Source of the DNA: Patellaria atrata CBS 101060
Lineage: Eukaryota; Ascomycota; Dothideomycetes; Patellariales; Patellariaceae
DNA: 64,000 nt
Reading direction: 5' to 3'
NCBI GenBank assembly: GCA_010093705.1
Contig: MU006098.1
Coordinates: 417,981-481,980 of the forward strand
Both the position numbers and the translations under genes were made by a program. Of the stretch, positions 11,560 through 23,981 are shown one piece after another. The notes under the pieces are model-generated. The model was not told the DNA's origin and did not search any database. It saw only the letters and a program-made list of their open reading frames with translations. Position 1 is the first letter of the stretch, and each line of letters begins with the position of its first letter.

Positions 11560-14500
11560 ATGTCAAGTCGCACGAAACGCAGACTTCAAGACTTCGACCC
11601 GACCGCCTCCGACCCTGAAGATCTTGACTACGGCGCTGAAGAACCTACACGACCACAACGTCGGTCTAAGAAGAAGCCAAAGGGCGCTCGCAAGCCACCC
11701 CTAAAGAAGGTTCGAAGAGGTTATGCCGATACTGATGACGACGAAGACGACTCCGAAATAAGCCAAGAGTCATACGTCTCAAGCATCGAGACTGAAGAAG
11801 ACACCGAGGTCAATCCACGCACCGGCCGAAAAGTCAGAAACGCTGCGAAGAAACCGGTCAAATACGAAGAGAGTGACGAGGAAGAGGGATTCCTCGCAGA
11901 GATCGCGTCCGATAGAGACGAGATTCAACCGACTCCGCGCAAACGAGGAGGCAAACAACAGTCTTTGATCGTGAAACTGAAGGTGCCTTCTATGGTTCGC
12001 AATCTACGCTCCCGGAGTGGTAGTAAGACCGTCCAGAGAGGCAAGACACCTGAAGTGACTGGCACAAGAAGGAGCAGTCGATTATCCCATGATGAGACTT
12101 CGCCAATCGTGGAGCTTAGCAACTCTGGTAGACATGAAGTCGTCATTCGGCAAGGGACGCAAACCCCGGAGCCTCCCACTCGACGTCAGCGTGGCGGCAA
12201 AGGCCTCAAGAGTGTACCCAGAGTGCCTAGCATGATCTTTGAAGCCACCGAAGAACAGTCTGGAGAATCGGCTCAGAACATCGTGGATGAGCTTCAGGAA
12301 GCAGCAGGCATGGAAGTGAGCGGGGCTGAAGAGCATGCTAGCGAAGGTGGCTCACCTGCTGCATCCGATACACAAGCGGATGCTGAGCACGAAGAAATCA
12401 AGATGATTGAAGAAGCCGTTGCAGAGTCTATCCAGGGTGATAACGAAGAAGATGAAGAAGGTCCCATCATCAGTAGGCGCAATTTGCGATCTCGTGGATC
12501 GATGTCTGTCGCTAGGTCATCTCAACGTCGCAAAGCAGTGGAAGAAAGTAGTGATTTCGAGCCAGCTGCCGAAGAAGAAGCCGCGGATGAGAACATCTCT
12601 GAGTCAGACGTAGCCCCTACGTCACGCAAGAAGCGTCCTCGTAATGGCTCCGGTTCTAGCAGCGGAGCTAGAAAGTCACGTCGCCTAACAGGCAAGTCAA
12701 GAACTTCTCGAAGCCGCAACAGTCCTGCTTCTGAGCATGACAGCGAGCTCGATCATGAAGAACTTGCAGAAGAAGCCGAGGAACTCGCGGAGCTCAATGC
12801 TAAAAACAGGCGTAGTAGACGCACCAGACGCAACAGCATCGTCTATGATGATCAACCCAAACTCCGAAACCGCAGTACTAAACCAGATTATCGCATTTTC
12901 CGACCTGAACTGGCACTTACCAACGACGATGACGAAGCTTTGCAGGCCGCGACTCCCTCCCGCAATAGGCGAGGAGGTGCCAGTGTTTATCGTAGTCTCT
13001 TCTCCATCCAAGGACCTTTCGGAGGCGCTGGAGGACCTCCACCGTTATTCGGAGGAGCCCAAGGTGCTGCAGCTGCTGGTGGCGTCGATTCAGATAGTAG
13101 TGATGACGACATGGCTTCTCGTGCTCCTCGTGGACTTACAGGCGGCGTTGGCATGACACCTACGACAGCCGGTGCTACAGGTCTATATGCTCAGGCACAC
13201 AATGCTGATCCACTGCAAACCGGGTCTGGGGGAGGCCCGGCAAACTTTGGCAAGATCACCAAGGATAAGAAGGCTCTTGCTGACGTTGATCCACTTGGTG
13301 TTGAGCAAAGCGTCAACTTTGAAGCCGTCGGTGGCCTAGATGATCACATAAACCGTCTAAAGGAAATGGTAGCCCTCCCATTGCTTTATCCTGAAGTCTT
13401 TCAACAACTCAATGTTACTCCTCCTCGTGGTGTTCTATTTCACGGCCCTCCTGGAACAGGTAAAACTTTACTTGCTCGTGCATTAGCCTCCAGTGTCTCA
13501 TCACAGGGCAGGAAAGTCACATTTTACATGCGCAAGGGTGCAGATGCTCTCAGCAAATGGGTTGGTGAGGCTGAACGACAACTCAGGCTTCTCTTTGAAG
13601 AAGCGAGAAAGAATCAGCCTAGCATCATATTCTTTGATGAGATCGATGGCTTAGCTCCAGTTCGTTCCAGCAAGCAGGAGCAAATTCATGCTTCGATTGT
13701 TGCTACGCTTCTTGCGCTCATGGATGGCATGGATGGGCGTGGTCAAGTTATCGTTATTGGTGCCACTAATCGTCCTGACTCTGTGGATCCAGCGCTGCGA
13801 CGACCAGGCCGGTTTGATCGAGAATTTTACTTTCCTCTTCCTACTCTTCAAGCAAGGCGTGCAATCATTGACATTCATACGAAAGGATGGAATCCGCCAC
13901 TCAAGGCCGGATTCAAAGACCAGTTGGCGGAACTTACTAAGGGCTACGGCGGCGCTGATCTTCGTGCTTTGTGCACTGAAGCCGCACTCAACGCTGTTCA
14001 AGGCACCTATCCGGAAATCTACAAATCTAATCAGAAGCTCATCATTGACCCGACCACAATTAAGGTTCAACCAAAGGACTTTATGATATCAATCAACAAG
14101 ATGATTCCATCCTCCGAACGATCCGGCTCTTCCTCTGCATCAGCATTGCCGAAGGATATCGAACCACTACTCCGCCATAATTTAAAAGCGATTTGCCAGC
14201 ATATCGACGAGATTTTGCCGCAAAAGAAGAAGCTCACTGCTCTTGAAGAAGCACAGTATGATGATAGAGAAGATGAACATGGCCTCGAGCGTGAGACGAT
14301 GAATCGCGAATTTGATCGAGCTAGGATCTTTAGACCTAGACTTTTGCTCGCAGGTCCTCATGGCATGGGCCAACAATACCTTGGTGCTGCGATTTTGCAC
14401 AAATTTGAAACTTTACATGTACAGTCCTTTGACCTACCAGCTCTTCTCGAAGATTCATCTAGGGTAAGCAATACGATATACTAAGAGAAATATGTAAGCT

Positions 14501-16495
14501 AACACAATTTCACAGTCAAACGAAGCAGCAATAGTGCAATTATTCAAGGAGGTGCGCAGGCACAAGCCTAGTGTTATCTGTATTCCGAATGTCAACATTT
14601 GGTACGACACCGTTAGCCCAGCTGCTATTAAGACCTTTGTCTCGCAGTTGCGCTCCCTTCCTCCTAACGATCAACTCTTGGTTCTTGGTTTCCTTGAGTT
14701 GGACAAGGATGAGAAACCAGATCAGGACATGCTGCGAGACTTGTTCGGATATTCTAAGAAAAATGTCTATGATATCAAGAGGCCAGATAATGTAGCTCGT
14801 CAAGAATTCTTCGCCAACATTTTCAATTATATTCGTATGCAACCCACGGACTTCCCACACCCGGAAAGCAGAAAGCTTCGAGAACCACGCACACTTGAAA
14901 TTGCACCGGCAGTCAAAGGACCAGAAGGACCGACCAAGGAAGAGCTCAAGGCTCAGAAGAAGCAGGACAGGCATACGCTTAACCTGCTCAAATTGCAGAT
15001 TCAACCTGTGATGGATCAAATCAAGAACAAATATAAGAAGTTCAGGAATCCACCCATCGATGACGGCCAGATTCAATATCTCTATGATGAGCAAGATCCG
15101 GAAAAGCTTACCACCGACTTGAGCGAGGCTGAACGACAAGCACAGCAGATGCATCGACCGTTCGAAATGGCCCATGATAAGAATGGCGTACCTGGTCTTC
15201 GGGATACCATCAACAACAAATTCTTCTACAATCTAGAAATAGTCATGATTGAGAAACGACTCTCTAATGGTTACTATAAGCGTCCTAAAGACTTTTTGGC
15301 GGACATCAAGCGTCTAGCCAAGGATGCTAAAGCGCTTGGAGATCCGGAACGGACCTTGAAAGCGAATGAAATGGTTGCGAACGTCGAGGTTGATATGCAA
15401 TTTATTGAAGCAGGAAACCCTGCTCTTGTGGTTGAATGCGAGGCTGTATACGCACGAGAAAAGGCTCGAGAGAAAGAGCTCGCAGAGAAAGCGAAGAAAT
15501 CGGTTGAGCTCGGTACAGTCGCCCCGACTATTCAGCCCAATGTCCCTCCTTCTGTATCAGCTACTGCGACGGAAACTACTGGACCCGTTGTGCTCGGCGA
15601 GCATGTACCTGGACCTGCTACACTTCCGCCTGTGACGCCGATTCGTCATCTGGCACCAAGCATTATATCGAACGGCTTCTCTAGTAGAGCCGAGGATAGC
15701 AATCATGCCATCACAAATGGTTCTACCGTTCCCTCTCGACAAGAGGAAGATGTGCGTATGGAAGATAGTCAGGAACGACGTGAACAGCCAGCTGGAAACA
15801 CACAATCACAGCTACATCACTTCATGAACGTTAGTCAGGCAAATACGCAGACCCAAAGGTCTCAGAAATCAGCTCTCACCCAAGTGTTTCCCGGTTCGCA
15901 AATCAACGAATATCATAATAGTGCATCAACAACAACGTCCGGACAAAAGACATCGGACCGATCTAATCGCTCTTCTGGGCCATATACTCAGAGCACAAAC
16001 GGGCAGCATCCGGATTTTTACTCGATGCGACCAGCCTCCGGAGGGTTTTCACTTCCGGATACACAGTGTACGTTTGGATATGATGAACACGCATGTCAAG
16101 ATACTGACGATGTAGCGAAATCAGTAGATAGCAGCCAACAGACGAACTCACAGTCGTCTCAACAACAATCTCAATTTACCATGCCAGCCCCACCGCGAGG
16201 TGGCACATCGATCAACTCCGTGTTGAATCCTCAGCAAAGCACTGTCATTGTCGATGAACAGTTGCTCGCGAAGCTCCACAGAGAGCTTGTTGAAAAGAGC
16301 TCTGGATTGTCCGTAGAACAGCTTGAGCAGGTTAATTCGGTCCTTATGGATGCGATTTGGAAGATGCGTGGACAGTGGAATAGGAATGTGCTCATCCAGC
16401 AGGTGACGCATGCATTCAATGATATTATCAAGGATATTGAAGAGATGCAGGAGATCTTGAGCCCTAGCCAAGAGAACAACAAAGATAAAGAATAG
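11560..16495 (+). CDS. yta7: Yta7/Abo1/ATAD2-type AAA ATPase with bromodomain
   Basis: Chromatin-bound AAA ATPase that handles histones H3-H4 and acts at transcription boundaries (family knowledge). One inferred intron (14464-14515) gives 1,627 residues, in the family's range. The N-terminal ~540 residues are acidic/basic disordered sequence with many SR and DDE runs. AAA domain 1 has Walker A GPPGTGKT (residues 629-636), Walker B IIFFDEID (689-696) and the ATNRPDSVDPALRRPGRFDR block, so it should hydrolyse ATP. The second AAA region is degenerate: LLLAGPHGMGQQY replaces a Walker A and lacks the GKT lysine, as is usual in this family. A bromodomain-like helical region follows (about 1120-1260, with MHRPFEMAHDKNG), then a disordered Q/S/T-rich stretch and a short helical C-terminus. 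The start codon ATGTCAAGTCGC is the first in-frame ATG of the long frame. Confidence 0.95.
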
Positions 16496-17490
16496 GGTGT
16501 TTGAACAAAAGGTTTTGGGTACTACTGGATATGATAATTGGTGTTCTTGGGTGGAATAATGATGATTCTGTTGCATATCTCACATGCTGAGAGCTCCTGG
16601 GCGGCGTTCTTTTTTCCTCTTCTCTTCGAACGGTTACGCCATGGTTCCCCAGTGCGGGATTTTGTTATTGCAACTGCTTTCATGTACATACGGGCGGATT
16701 TCTTGCACGTTATTTCTGTTAGGGATGGATATGGATCCCCTCTGCTGATTCATGGACGATCGTCAATTGCGGCCTCAAGGGCAAGTACTTATGGTACATA
16801 GTTGTTGTATAGCATATCAAAATTCAAGTTTCAAGCAGTTTCCGTTAGTCTGGTTGACGTTCTTAACATCGCTGTCCATGTTTGTGTCAAGGCCAAGGTA
16901 ACGGGTGCGGCAGATTGATGTGTACAAGGTTGATAAATAAAGTTGTCCGCGGGATTTGGGGACGTAATTTATATCATCTGGCATAAGCGATTACGGATGT
17001 CACAGGTGAAAGGAAAAAAAAAAAGTTGCAGCTGCATGCGAAGAGCTCTACCTAGCAGAGGCGTGGCGGCGAGAAGAAGAAAACATCGGATTTTGCAATT
17101 GAACACGAAAACTTTTCCATAACACCCTCTTAAACCTCGAGCCTTCTATTACTTGGTCCCTAATTGTATATCCTCCAGATTTACCCCGTCTACTATCCAT
17201 TTGTTGCCGGTCTGACGATAAAAAGTACTGTAGTGCATCCGGGGACATCAAGCGTCAAAGCTCACACCGTCCTTACGCTTTCCCCATACTTAGCTTCTAG
17301 CTCCCTACCCTAATTCTTCAACTATTTCTTTGCGCGTCTCCTTTTGAAGGGGATTTCGTTCTGCTTGACTCCTATCACTCGTAGAGCATTCATTCGTTCC
17401 TTTCACTCGCTTTTCTGTTCTTCTCGTGCGTCTCTCCCATCTTTTGATTCCTCAAGTAGAGCGGGTTCGGAGGAGCGGTGAGCATCCATC
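16496..17490. other. Intergenic and 5' leader of the carrier gene
   Basis: About 1 kb between two + strand genes. The last 250 bases before the carrier start are strongly C/T-rich (around 17270-17450), typical of fungal core promoters and leaders. A short A-run lies near 17015. No gene or RNA recognised. Confidence 0.45.
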
Positions 17491-19790
17491 ATGAACGCCG
17501 TCAAAGAACAGGTATCCGAAGTGCTCCTGGGGACGGAGGAGCAGCCGGGTCTTTCCAAATCGGCCTTGGACACATTCGAGAAGTTTGCAACGAAGGATGA
17601 GAAGACTGGTGATCTTTACCTGGGAGAGAACGAGTTCATCGACGCGGTTGCCCCAGAGAGTGAGGACTATGTGAGCGCATATCGTACCGTATAGGGTCTA
17701 CTTTAATTGCTAATGGTTTCTATTATAGCATAAGATAAAACGGTCGCAGTATGCCATTCTCTTCCGTGTTGCAGACCGGCAGCGCAAGGGGAGGGTGACT
17801 CTCCAAGACTGGACCAACTTCAACAACCTCCTCGCAAAGCCGGACGCAGAATATGAAATTGCCTTCAGACTCTTTGATGTTCAAGGAACTGGTTTCGTCA
17901 GGTTCGATGACTTCTACGAAGTCTACAACCAGAATAAGAGCGAAAACAGCCTACCTTTTGACTGGGAGTCGGAATGGGCGTCTCTTTACATAGGCGGAAA
18001 GAAGAAGAGGCATAACATGACATACCCACAATTCTCGCAGATGTTGAGAGGCTTGCAAGGAGAAAGAGTCAGGCAGGCTTTTCTACACTTCGACAAGAAT
18101 GGTGATGGTTACATTGAACCGCAAGACTTTCAACGCATCATCTTAGAAACCGCCGCACATAAGCTATCAGACCATCTCCTGGATAACCTTCACACTCTCT
18201 GTAATATTTCGTCCGGAAGTAAGATCTCGTACGCCAACGTACGAGCTTTCCAAAACATGATTCGTGAAATGGATTTAGTGGAGCTCATCATCCGGAATGC
18301 GACAGCCAAGAGCAATGACGGGAAGATCTCGAGGACAGATTTCTTGAACGAAGCTGCGCGCATAACCCGTTTTTCTCTCTTCACACCTATGGAGGCCGAC
18401 ATCCTCTTCCATTTCGCGGGATTAGACGAACCAACCGGTCGCCTCGGTCTTACCGACTTCGCAAAGGTGCTAGATGCATCATGGCACTCGGCATATCATT
18501 TGGGTAGTGATGCTGCCGGTGCCGTGTATGATGCTGGATCTCGTGCAATGGCAAGGTCGCGAACCTTTTTTCAGGATGTTTTGGAATCTGCGCATCATTT
18601 CGCCCTTGGTAGTATTGCTGGTGCGTTTGGTGCCTTTATGGTTTACCCTATCGATCTCGTCAAGACACGCATGCAAAATCAACGTAGCGCACGCGTTGGG
18701 CAGCTTCTTTACAAAAATTCCATTGATTGTGCGCGGAAGGTGATCAAGAATGAGGGTATCAGGGGTCTTTACTCTGGTGTCTTTCCACAACTCGTTGGTG
18801 TCGCTCCGGAGAAGGCGATCAAGTTGACAGTTAACGATCTCGTGAGAGGGAAGTTCACAGATAAGAAGACTGGAGCTATTTGGTGGCCGTGGGAGTTGTT
18901 AGCCGGTGGTTCGGCTGGTGCATGTCAAGTGGTGGGCATTACTTCTTGTGATTGCATTTACGAGCTTCCACTAACTATATTAGATCTTCACCAACCCTCT
19001 TGAGATTGTCAAGATTAGACTACAGGTCCAGGGTGAAGTCGCCAAAACCGTAGAAGGCGCACAGAAACGGTCGGCTATGTGGATCGTGCGCAACTTGGGT
19101 CTCGTAGGTCTCTATAAAGGCGCGAGCGCTTGCTTGCTACGTGACGGTGAGAGAGTCCTACACGCAGATCATTTTTGCCTTTAGATAAGATATAATGAGG
19201 GCTATTTGGGTCTCAGGACGACCACGGCTAACATTTTCCCCATAGTCCCCTTCTCAGCAATCTACTTCCCAACCTACAACCATCTAAAGCGCGACTTCTT
19301 CGGCGAGTCCCCGACCAAGAAACTCGGCGTCGTACAACTCCTAACCGCCGGCGCGATCGCTGGCATGCCCGCCGCCTATCTCACTACCCCCTTCGACGTC
19401 ATAAAAACCCGTCTGCAAGTCGAGGCTCGAAAGGGGGAAACACAATACACCACTCTACGACACTGCGCCAAGACCGTCTGGCGTGAGGAAGGCTTCCGAG
19501 CCTTTTTCAAGGGCGGCCCCGCGCGTATCCTTAGAAGTTCCCCGCAATTCGGTTTCACGTTGGCCGGGTATGAGTTCTTGCAACACCTGTTGCCGATGCC
19601 TGGGAGCGATGTACACGGGGAAGGTGTCGGTGGGCACGTCGAGCCGAAGGTGGGTTTGAGCGAAGCGAAAGCTCCGCTGCCGTATTTGAGGTCTAGGAAC
19701 GCGTTGAAGATTATCCTGGATCTGGATGAGGATTTCGGGAAGCCGAGGGTGCCGAAGGGGTTTCAGGGGGTTAAGGGGTTTGGTGGGTAA
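17491..19790 (+). CDS. AGC1: Mitochondrial aspartate/glutamate carrier with EF-hands (aralar/citrin type)
   Basis: Inner-membrane carrier that exchanges matrix aspartate for cytosolic glutamate plus a proton and feeds the malate-aspartate shuttle. Three inferred introns (17671-17728, 18932-18983, 19147-19245) give 696 residues, close to animal aralar. The N-terminal half carries EF-hand-like modules, the clearest being [13 protein letters not shown] at about residue 182. The carrier half (from about residue 345) has the three mitochondrial-carrier signatures [20 protein letters not shown] and [10 protein letters not shown]. The second and third splices rebuild [13 protein letters not shown] and [15 protein letters not shown]. 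The EF-hand N-terminus resembles animal aralar; the baker's yeast Agc1 N-terminus differs, so calcium control here is family inference. A glycine-rich tail ends the protein. Confidence 0.95.
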
Positions 19791-20410
19791 GTGGGTAGGC
19801 TCTCTTGTTGTTTATCCTTTTGTGCGCTCTGCTTCGGAGCTATCCATTCGAAGGCTTAAAGCGAGGGCACGTCGTTCGGGGTCTTCGGGGCCTCACTGTT
19901 TTGCTGCTTGTCGAAGCGACTGGTGGACGGAATAGCGCGGTTGTTCATTGTTTGTTCAGCGAGCATGTCCTTGGTCTATAGAACTACCGGTGATGCTAGA
20001 CTCTGAGCAGAGCGAGCAGAGATAGGGGGTGTATAAATAGCAACGGGGAAGGAAGACATATAGTAGAGGTATACATACGCAATCAAATATTCATATTTTC
20101 AAACGATGTCGGGTTCAATGGCTCGTTATGCGCAGTCGGAACCTCCAGTTTGAACCTGAGATCTTTACCCCCTTCTTCGCCGGCACGGTTTATAGTCGGC
20201 AGAGTAGTAGTTAAGGTTAGATTTGTGACATCTCAAACTGGAGACGCGTGTCATTCGGAAGGAGTTTGTACGGCGCGTTGGCCGATTCTTTGGGAAGTGA
20301 CTGTATCGTACAGTCAGTTCTACTCGGGGGATAAAGGTAAGAAGATATGTACGCATGGACTTTTGTACCGCGAGATCGGTTTGTACTGAGGGCATAGAGG
20401 CTCGGAGCTT

Positions 20411-20437
20411 GGTACGGTACGGTACGGTACGGTACGG
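20411..20437 (+). repeat. GGTAC pentamer array (5 copies)
   Basis: Five perfect GGTAC units followed by GG. The same word family (TACGG, GTACGG) recurs singly through 20.2-22.4 kb. Simple repeat; no function implied. Confidence 0.95.
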
Positions 20438-21910
20438 CGTGCATACATTACATGCAATGCTATGTTACAACATGACCTAGCAGTTCGACTTGTATTGTAC
20501 GGTATATGTGGGTAAAGGAGGAGTGAGGAAAGTGTTCATTCCGTACGCCGTGGCATTTTGGAACGGTCTTGCGGTCTCTACCGTAGCCATTTCGTACAGA
20601 TCCCTTGTTCGTTGCCACCGTTGCCTTTTAGGGTTGGCTATCGATCCGTACGGTGCTCCCGTTTCGTACACTCATGCAGACTTTTCCGGGGATCATAGAG
20701 GTATCTGGATGCTTGAGAACTCGCCTGTTCCCGGGAGTCCTGAGGACTGCCCGGATGCTTCTGGGTGAGGAGTGCGAGATTTGAAATTTGAGCGTGCTGG
20801 GTTGGGATGCTCGTGGTGTCGGTATCTAGAGCGTAAATTTGGATATGGTGAGTCGGGAGGGTAATGAGAGGGGATGCTATATGGTCTTTAGGGCCCGGTG
20901 TAATTTTATGGATGGTCTTTGGATAGACTGGACTCTTGTTTTGGGGAAGGGAATGTATAGATACTGAGGGATTTATATTGATAGGATCTATATGCTTTAT
21001 CACGGAGGAATATAAAAGTTGTATGGGAAATTAGGGTTTTAATAGGTGAAGTGACGGTTCAGTGCCTGCTAAAGGAGGTAATAGCAGGAATGGAAGGGAT
21101 AACTGTTTAAGATTTCCTATAATTCTAGAATGATGATGTGTAATACTCGTAGCTCTGGGCTAACACTTCTGGACTACCTTAGAACTATTGTATTTCTGAA
21201 AGTCCGAATATTTATTTGGACTTTTTTCGACAACGTTAGTATCCATTCTTGGCAAGCGGTTTGTGGTATTTGAGATGCGTTAGAGCAAGATATTTGATCA
21301 AGTATGACATTGTAAGAGGAACTTAGCTTAGCTACATAGGACTACGGTTTTAACACGAGGTGTTTACCATGCTCACCGTATCGGTATTCCATCCAGCTCC
21401 CCACAGTCTCTTTCTCAGCTTGTACTGTACCTTACACCACCACGGGGCTTGCTGATGCGGGTCTTCCCGTTCCGATGCTGTGCTTACAGGTACATACCCT
21501 CAAGGGAAGGTAAAGGTAGTCGAGGTCTGTACTGTATTTTGTACAAAGCTGGCTGAGGTAGATAGATCCCTTATGGTGGATGTTGATATACTGTAATCAG
21601 GAAGGATAGCTCCGGTCCTAAGTGTGCTGTAGCATGCTCCCTCTCACTTCGATCATATTCCAGAGGGGTATCGTAATTACTGTATGAAGGGTGTGCTGTA
21701 TGAGTGAGTTAGTTGTGAGGCGAAAAAACAGCTCAAACCCTATAAGGCTTCCCCCCCGCCGGCCGATACGGGAGACTCTGGATGGTGGTTGGTGGATATG
21801 GTTAGTAAGGATACTTACCTGCTCGAAAGGGAGGGGGGATGCCTGGATCGGGGATAACGTGGGGCGGGGCGGGGGCTGAGCCGCAATTGGGACGCAGGGG
21901 GGGGAGGGGT

Positions 21911-21978
21911 TTACCTTACCTTACCTTACCTTACCTTACCTTACCTTACCTTACCTTACCTTACCTTACCTTACCTTA
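21911..21978 (+). repeat. TTACC pentamer array (13 copies)
   Basis: Thirteen perfect tandem TTACC units plus a trailing TTA, directly preceded by a G-rich run. It is not the usual fungal telomere unit (TTAGGG). Perfect identity suggests slippage is active or recent. Confidence 0.97.
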
Positions 21979-23912
21979 GGGCTCTTGATGATGAGTTTCG
22001 TTGGAGGGGAAATCGTGGCGGGAGAGGGGTCTTTCTGTTCTGCTGAAGTAGTGAGGCGAGCTGGGACGGAGACTGGTGGGGGCTGCTTACTGTACGTAAA
22101 TCAAAGTGGATGGATGGTTTGTGAGAAGGAAATACCTTACGTACCGGAAGGCATGTGCCCCGGCTGGCATAATGCTAACGGACTCTGTACGTACGGTATG
22201 ATGTGATGGGTTGAATGCGGGTGGTGTCACCGGCGCACAGTACCTTGGACCTTTCTCTGCGGAGGGAGAGTCGCCGCGTGCTGGCTTTGATGGAGAGGGA
22301 AGGGAGAGGGGGAGGGGTTAGGTTCCACGGAACCTACAAAGTAAGCTTACGGTACTGTATCTTTACCCTTACTTACGTTTGATGTCCCTTTTGTCTGGTA
22401 CGGTCATTTACCGTAAGTTACAGGGAGTACTGGATGGTTGCTTTGAGCGATGGATAACTCGGATGACGCCTTTTTGTTGGCTTCGTTGCTGTACTCTGTA
22501 CAGCTCAGTACAAAAGAACTTCAGGTTCCTGTCCGGAGGAAAGACGTACTTGTAACCAGCTGAAAGTACTTGTACGAGCTTCGATGTCCCAAACGGAAGG
22601 TTCAGCGGCCTAAAAGCAGCCTTGCAGAGATATCCAATCCAACGTCGAGGGGCATCGACGAACTCAACAACAAATACTTGCATAGTCTTGCATCGCTCCA
22701 TGGCTTGCTTTCCCACTTGTACTCCCTGCATACCGCATCTTTACCTATTTCACCGTCTAGAATCGATAGAGGTAAGTAAGCAACAAGGTCGATTATCCAT
22801 GGCAAATAGCATAGACTTGCCTGCGGTGTCTACCGACCTTACCTGTACAACACCAGTCCTATTTGTAACTAGATCCTTCTCCAAGACTCAGCCTCAAAGC
22901 GCAATCTTTTTGGGGGGGAAATAAGAATTGGTGAGGGATGAGGGAGACGACAAAAGAACGGTCTTGGGCCTCAGCCTCTTAGGTAGGTCCGCCTTTGCCC
23001 TCCGCAACCCGTAGCCCTTCTCTCCCACCAGCACCAGGCCACACCAACAACACACCCTACACACCTCTGGGGACTTTTCCTTCCCCTTCAAACTGAGCGG
23101 TCACAAATCGACGGCGAGCCTTCATCGCCCCTAACTTCTCCTGCAAATCCGACTTTCCGTGACGACATTCGAACGGCGAGTGATAGCTAAAAGTGCCCGT
23201 GGATGAGGGAGCGCTCCGTGCTTTGCGCGAGGTTGGAAAAGCGAGATCGACAACCTGGGCACCTTAAGTCCCGAGGCCTCCGCTTTGAGCCTCATCCTGA
23301 GCGAGCGTCGCACTCGGGTATGTCGCTTCTCAAAGTTTTACGTGTTGCGCTTCAATTATAATAAGAATCAAGATAATTTTCTCGATTGTTTCAATCCACT
23401 GAAGTCTCTCTCCTGTTGCTTGAATTCTTTGCGTTATCTTTGATCTTATCTCTGCTACAATATGCCCTGCAGGCTGCATCGCGAGCTTCTCGCCATGGCC
23501 AAAGTCTATCTTAGTAATTAGTTGCTGTTATTTCTTCATTTACTCGATGTGATATGGCATATATGACTTTTCTATCGTTTCTACTCTCGTTGGTTTCCCA
23601 AAAGCCATGAGAGTGTGCTGTGAACCTGAACATTTCCCCTGAACGGCAGTATGCTCTACGTCACAACTAAGTGTACAACATGATTTAAATACTTTCCTTT
23701 CAAGTCAATTGATTAGCAAATCATAATGCTTTCTATCAATCCTAACGCGAAGTACACCATTAGATAGCTTAATAGGTATCTGGGTCTGGGTCACTAATAT
23801 TGCTAGATCCACCCACCCAGTATTTGCGAACCCTAAAAACAGCTTAACTGGGCCAACTCTCAAATTCATTGCATCTGGTTATAAACACTTGCTTTCCTCC
23901 TCGCGGAGGCCC

Positions 23913-23981
23913 ATGGAATGTCAGTATACGGCTCGGACGACGGTCTTCCTAATTCCCCCGGACTCGTGGCCGTCACTGTGA
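23913..23981 (+). promoter_or_regulatory. Overlapping upstream ORF at the start of the C2H2 factor gene
   Basis: An ATG in a CCATGG context lies five bases before the chosen start codon, in another frame. It opens a 22-codon frame that ends in TGA at 23979-23981, inside the main coding region. Ribosomes using it would miss the main start, so it may lower translation. Alternatively the true first exon lies upstream and neither ATG is used. Confidence 0.4.

Larger units (their letters stand above)
19791..23917. other. Long non-coding stretch with simple repeats, upstream of the C2H2 factor
   Basis: About 4.1 kb without a gene I can support. It holds two pentamer arrays (listed separately), many scattered GTAC, GTACGG and TTACC/GGTAA words, G-runs near 21897-21910 and 22911-22918, and a C-run near 21749. 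A TATAAATA box at 20032-20039 is followed about 65 bases later by ATG at 20106 with only a 15-codon frame. The 3' part (23300-23900) may be the leader of the transcription factor gene. Small open frames look random. Confidence 0.5.
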
